NCBI GenBank assembly: GCA_002428685.1
Contig: DIXL01000121.1
Location: forward strand, 1-26,082
Length of the DNA stretch: 26,082 nt
Direction of reading: 5' to 3'
DNA from: Cloacimonetes bacterium UBA6081
GTDB lineage: Bacteria > Cloacimonadota > Cloacimonadia > Cloacimonadales > Cloacimonadaceae
The translations under genes were made by a program, and so were the position numbers. Shown here one piece after another: positions 23,763 to 26,082 of this stretch (position 1 is its first letter; each line of letters starts with the position of its first letter). The notes under the pieces were generated by a model. It saw only the letters and a program-made list of their open reading frames with translations, was not told where the DNA came from and searched no databases.

Positions 23763-24631
23763 GTCCTCTGATGCCTTCCATAGCGGGTGGAAAGCACATT
23801 TCCAGCGTAAACATGTTTTAAATACTTCGCAGCTATTTCACAGGCCGCCTCAATTTCTGCCTTGTCGGTGGCTCTATTATTCATTTTGTAACAAGGCCGG
23901 TAAGCCGAAATATGCAAGGGTATATTGGGATTAATGGAAGCTACAAACTTAGCTAACTCATGCAGCTCAGCTTCAGAATCATTTTCCCCGGGGATAAGCA
24001 GATTGGTTAGCTCTACATGCACTCCGGCTTGAAATGCTGATATAATATTCGCCTTCACAATTTCCGCGTCACCGCCGCAAAGCCGCTTGTAGAAATCATT
24101 TCTAATGGACTTCAGGTCAATATTAATCGCCTTTATTTTAGGCAACAGGGCTTGCCAGGGCAAAGGGTTTAAATATCCGTTCGTTACAAGAACAATTTCC
24201 ACATCCGGTGCATAGACGGCAAAATCCCAGATAAACTCATACCACATAGTTGGTTCCGAATATGTAAAAGCAACCTGGCAGGGGTTCATTCCGCGCACAT
24301 AAGCAGCTAATTGCGATATTTTAACTGCTTGTGTAATTGTATCTTGCTGACTTATTTCCCAATTCTGGCAAAAAGCACAGTTCAGATTACAGGCGTTGGG
24401 GCCTAATGATACAATCTGCGAATGAGGATGGTAATGATACAATGGCTTCTTTTCTATGGGGTCTTTTGCTATGGATACAGTTTGCCCGTAGGCAGTAGCT
24501 ATCAGTTTGCCATTAATCAGCTTACGGCTGCGACAAAAGCCAAAATTCCCTTCGCTGATTATGCAGCTTCTGGGACAAAGCTGGCAGTGTGCAAGCTCTT
24601 CAATCATTTTGTAATAAAGTGCTTCTCTCAT
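23759..24631 (-). CDS. amrS: AmmeMemoRadiSam-type radical SAM protein, short C-terminus
   Basis: A 290-residue radical SAM protein. N-terminal cysteines C16, C19, C23 and C33 (HCQLCPRSC, GFC) precede the SAM cluster C81, C85, C88 in CNLNCAFCQNWEISQ, and AFTYSEPTMWYEF and VTNGYLNP follow, the pattern of the AmmeMemoRadiSam radical SAM/PflA-like family. These enzymes are usually encoded with AMMECR1 (AmrA) and Memo-like (AmrB) proteins, which are absent here. The family normally continues past the YxGNV strand into a cysteine-rich tail; this one stops at YAGNVLSTRYGRHQRT, so the tail is missing. The other two frames downstream show no lost tail, which argues against a simple frameshift. The ATG overlaps the waaA stop by 4 nt. 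The symbol denotes the family; the exact function is unproven. Confidence 0.82.
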   Translation of the reverse strand: MREALYYKMIEELAHCQLCPRSCIISEGNFGFCRSRKLINGKLIATAYGQTVSIAKDPIEKKPLYHYHPHSQIVSLGPNACNLNCAFCQNWEISQQDTITQAVKISQLAAYVRGMNPCQVAFTYSEPTMWYEFIWDFAVYAPDVEIVLVTNGYLNPLPWQALLPKIKAINIDLKSIRNDFYKRLCGGDAEIVKANIISAFQAGVHVELTNLLIPGENDSEAELHELAKFVASINPNIPLHISAYRPCYKMNNRATDKAEIEAACEIAAKYLKHVYAGNVLSTRYGRHQRT

Positions 24632-25860
24632 TTCCTTCTCTTCATAAGGCTTTCTATTGCAGATAGATGAGTTTCTAAGGATTGTGAGTTTTCAGTCAAT
24701 ACTTTTTTTGCCCTCTCCCCCATCTTGCTGCGTAAGGCAGTATCGCTCGCAATCCTGATAATATCAGCGGCCAGACTATTCGCATCGCTGATCAATATTC
24801 CCTTTGCTTCCAGAAGCTTCTTCACCGAGTCTTGGCAGGTAGCGTAAAAATGACCCATAATGATAGCCTTGGCATAATAAGCCGGTTCCAAAGGATTGTG
24901 CCCGCCAAAATCATAAAATGACCCACCCACAATAGCTAAATCGCAAATAGCATAAGCCTGATCCAAGCTGCCCAATTTGTCTATAATCAGGATGTCCTTG
25001 CCACGCTCAGCCTGGCTGAATAGGCAATAGGAATTATCTGTCAACAACGGCAATACTTCTGGTAACCGCTGGGGGTGACGGATGGCAATGATCAGCTTTA
25101 GATTGGGGATTTCAGTTTTTAACTGAGGCCACATTGAGATTATTAAAGCCTCTTCCCTGGGTCTGGACGAGCCCCAACACAGAATCAGGTCATCCTGACC
25201 ATAGCCCCATGATTTTCGCAACTCACTTGTATTATAATCGGTTAGCCTTGTAGTAAATTTCAAGTTTCCGGCCACAAACACCGGCTTGCAAAATATCTGT
25301 TTATATCGGCTGGCATCTGCCTCGCTTTGGGCATAGATGCCGTGAATCTCCTTCCCTAAAAACCTTAGGAAGGATTTTAAGGGCAAATAGCGGCGCAGCG
25401 AACGCTCCGTCATCCTTGCATTAACAAATATAACCGGGATTCCTTTTTGGGATGACCAGGCAAGCATATTTGGCCAGATCTCGGTTTCCACAATACAGAT
25501 CAGGGAAGGGTTTATTAGACTTAATTGCCTGTTTCGGAGGTGAGGAATATCCAGAACGGAAAGAAAGGCTTTCACCTTGGGGCTAATTGCCTTTGCCTGG
25601 TTCAAACCGGTGGTGGTGCTTGTAGTTATGCACAATTCCTGATCAGGGTGAGATTTCAGTAGCTCCAAAATGAGGGGTTTAACTGCCGCTACCTCACCCA
25701 TGGATGCCGCATGAAACAATACTCCGCCATAGGTATTACAGCCCTTTGCATGCATGGCATCCAGATAGTTTTTTCCCCTTAGAAAAAGATAAATAAAAGG
25801 ATAGCAGAGGAAAAATATGGCCTCGAGGACAATTGTAAACGCAGTTAGTAGTGCTTTCAT
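24628..25860 (-). CDS. waaA: 3-deoxy-D-manno-octulosonic acid (Kdo) transferase
   Basis: A 410-residue GT30 enzyme of typical length, with an N-terminal membrane anchor (about 5-27). It transfers Kdo from CMP-Kdo to the lipid A precursor at the inner face of the cytoplasmic membrane. Signatures are HAASMGEV with the catalytic base E56, IVETEIWPN, NARMTERS, VAGNLKF, WGSSRPREE and GGSFYDFGGHNPLEPA. Its presence implies a Kdo-containing lipopolysaccharide. It is the first protein gene of block A and begins only 17 nt after the T-tract of the tRNA-Asp terminator, so it probably depends on read-through or on a promoter within the tRNA. Only a weak AGAG-type ribosome-binding site is visible. Confidence 0.96.
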   Translation of the reverse strand: MKALLTAFTIVLEAIFFLCYPFIYLFLRGKNYLDAMHAKGCNTYGGVLFHAASMGEVAAVKPLILELLKSHPDQELCITTSTTTGLNQAKAISPKVKAFLSVLDIPHLRNRQLSLINPSLICIVETEIWPNMLAWSSQKGIPVIFVNARMTERSLRRYLPLKSFLRFLGKEIHGIYAQSEADASRYKQIFCKPVFVAGNLKFTTRLTDYNTSELRKSWGYGQDDLILCWGSSRPREEALIISMWPQLKTEIPNLKLIIAIRHPQRLPEVLPLLTDNSYCLFSQAERGKDILIIDKLGSLDQAYAICDLAIVGGSFYDFGGHNPLEPAYYAKAIIMGHFYATCQDSVKKLLEAKGILISDANSLAADIIRIASDTALRSKMGERAKKVLTENSQSLETHLSAIESLMKRRK

Positions 25861-25877
25861 GCTTTTCTCTTTAATGT

Positions 25878-25902
25878 AAAAAAAGACGCCATGCGGCGTC
25901 TT
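25878..25902 (-). terminator. Rho-independent terminator after tRNA-Asp
   Basis: On the minus strand AAGACGCC (25902-25895) pairs with GGCGTCTT (25890-25883) around GCAT, followed by a run of T. It starts 6 nt after the encoded CCA of tRNA-Asp and ends 17 nt before the waaA start codon, so it may act as an attenuator for block A as well as ending the tRNA transcript. Confidence 0.9.
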
Positions 25903-25908
25903 AAATTG

Positions 25909-25986
25909 TGGCGGGAGCGACGAGACTCGAACTCGCGGCCTTCTGCGTGACAGGCAGACGTTCTAACCAAACTGAACTACGCCCCC
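25909..25986 (-). tRNA. tRNA-Asp (anticodon GTC)
   Basis: The minus strand folds into a full cloverleaf: acceptor GGGGGCG/CGCTCCC (one G-T pair), TA, D-stem GTTC/GAAC, anticodon stem TCTGC/GCAGA around CTGTCAC with anticodon GTC, variable loop AGGCC, T-stem GCGAG/CTCGT with loop TTCGAGT, discriminator G, and encoded CCA at 25911-25909. The total of 78 nt including CCA is standard. Confidence 0.97.
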
Positions 25987-26015
25987 AGCGTGTTCGTGAG
26001 TGCATTGTTACCTGC

Positions 26016-26044
26016 CATAAATTTGATGGTGGTTATTCTGTCAA
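26016..26044 (-). promoter_or_regulatory. Putative promoter of tRNA-Asp (and perhaps the waaA block)
   Basis: On the minus strand a perfect TTGACA (26044-26039) is followed after 17 nt by TTTATG (26021-26016). TSS would fall about 20-25 nt before the tRNA 5' end. No other promoter-like site lies between here and waaA, so this could also drive the downstream genes by read-through of the terminator. Consensus match only. Confidence 0.45.
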
Positions 26045-26082
26045 GAGAAAATCACGTAGAGGCATCCCCCCATTTTTTTATT

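Noticed and set aside
23397..23771. 124-residue ORF opposite the NusG-II-like gene
   Set aside because: Mirror of a recognised small protein with a complete family signature; no ribosome-binding site.
23623..23814. Possible frameshifted C-terminal tail of the radical SAM protein
   Set aside because: The alternative frame past the apparent end does not contain the expected cysteine-rich tail, and the following gene starts in a normal 4-nt overlap.

Overview
The window looks like chromosomal DNA from a Gram-negative, anaerobic, amino-acid-fermenting bacterium, most likely Candidatus Cloacimonadota (Cloacimonas-like). The main clues are: (i) a 3-keto-5-aminohexanoate cleavage enzyme whose residues align position for position with the structurally characterised Cloacimonas enzyme as I remember it (H46, H48, R226, E230, D231); (ii) a large secreted protein ending in a Por-type C-terminal sorting domain with the NPFNPSTTI motif, common in the Cloacimonadota, Marinimicrobia and Fibrobacterota; (iii) the Kdo transferase WaaA, implying lipopolysaccharide; (iv) a B12-dependent ribonucleotide reductase. 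The species assignment is inference; no database was searched.

Layout. Positions 1-240 are the 3' end of a group II intron (tail of the intron-encoded reverse transcriptase, then domains V and VI). A minus-strand GAF/HD-GYP gene (295-1533) diverges from a plus-strand pair: a 981-residue secreted CapA-like protein and a 226-residue exported protein. The stop codon of the second lies inside a tRNA-Thr gene, which is followed by a clear terminator. From there to the right edge everything is on the minus strand, in three tightly packed transcription blocks read from high to low coordinates: (A) tRNA-Asp, waaA, amrS-like radical SAM gene, NusG-II-like gene, glycosyltransferase/Ppx-GppA fusion, miaB (25986 to 20145); (B) yicC, small membrane protein, rnr, murI (20002 to 15609); (C) kce, nrdJ, zinc-ribbon membrane protein, apbE, folE2, M16 peptidase, 2-hydroxyacyl-CoA dehydratase-type activator, PHP phosphatase (15450 to 5507). 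Within the blocks most junctions are 4-nt ATGA or 1-nt TAATG overlaps, so translation is probably coupled. A near-perfect 25-bp inverted repeat lies between blocks B and C. No gene-free stretch exceeds about 160 bases.

Functionally, block A mixes envelope synthesis with tRNA modification, block B combines two RNA-turnover proteins with cell-wall D-glutamate supply, and block C combines lysine fermentation, dNTP synthesis, folate-type pterin synthesis and flavinylation. Most genes are housekeeping. The most unusual object is the 653-residue protein at 21422-23383, which joins a GT-B glycosyltransferase-like half to a Ppx/GppA phosphatase-like half whose usual catalytic glutamate appears to be glutamine. 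Other points of interest are the CDS/tRNA overlap, the strong hairpin repeat, the multidomain CapA protein, the orphan activator ATPase, and an AmmeMemoRadiSam-type radical SAM protein without its usual cysteine-rich tail or partners.
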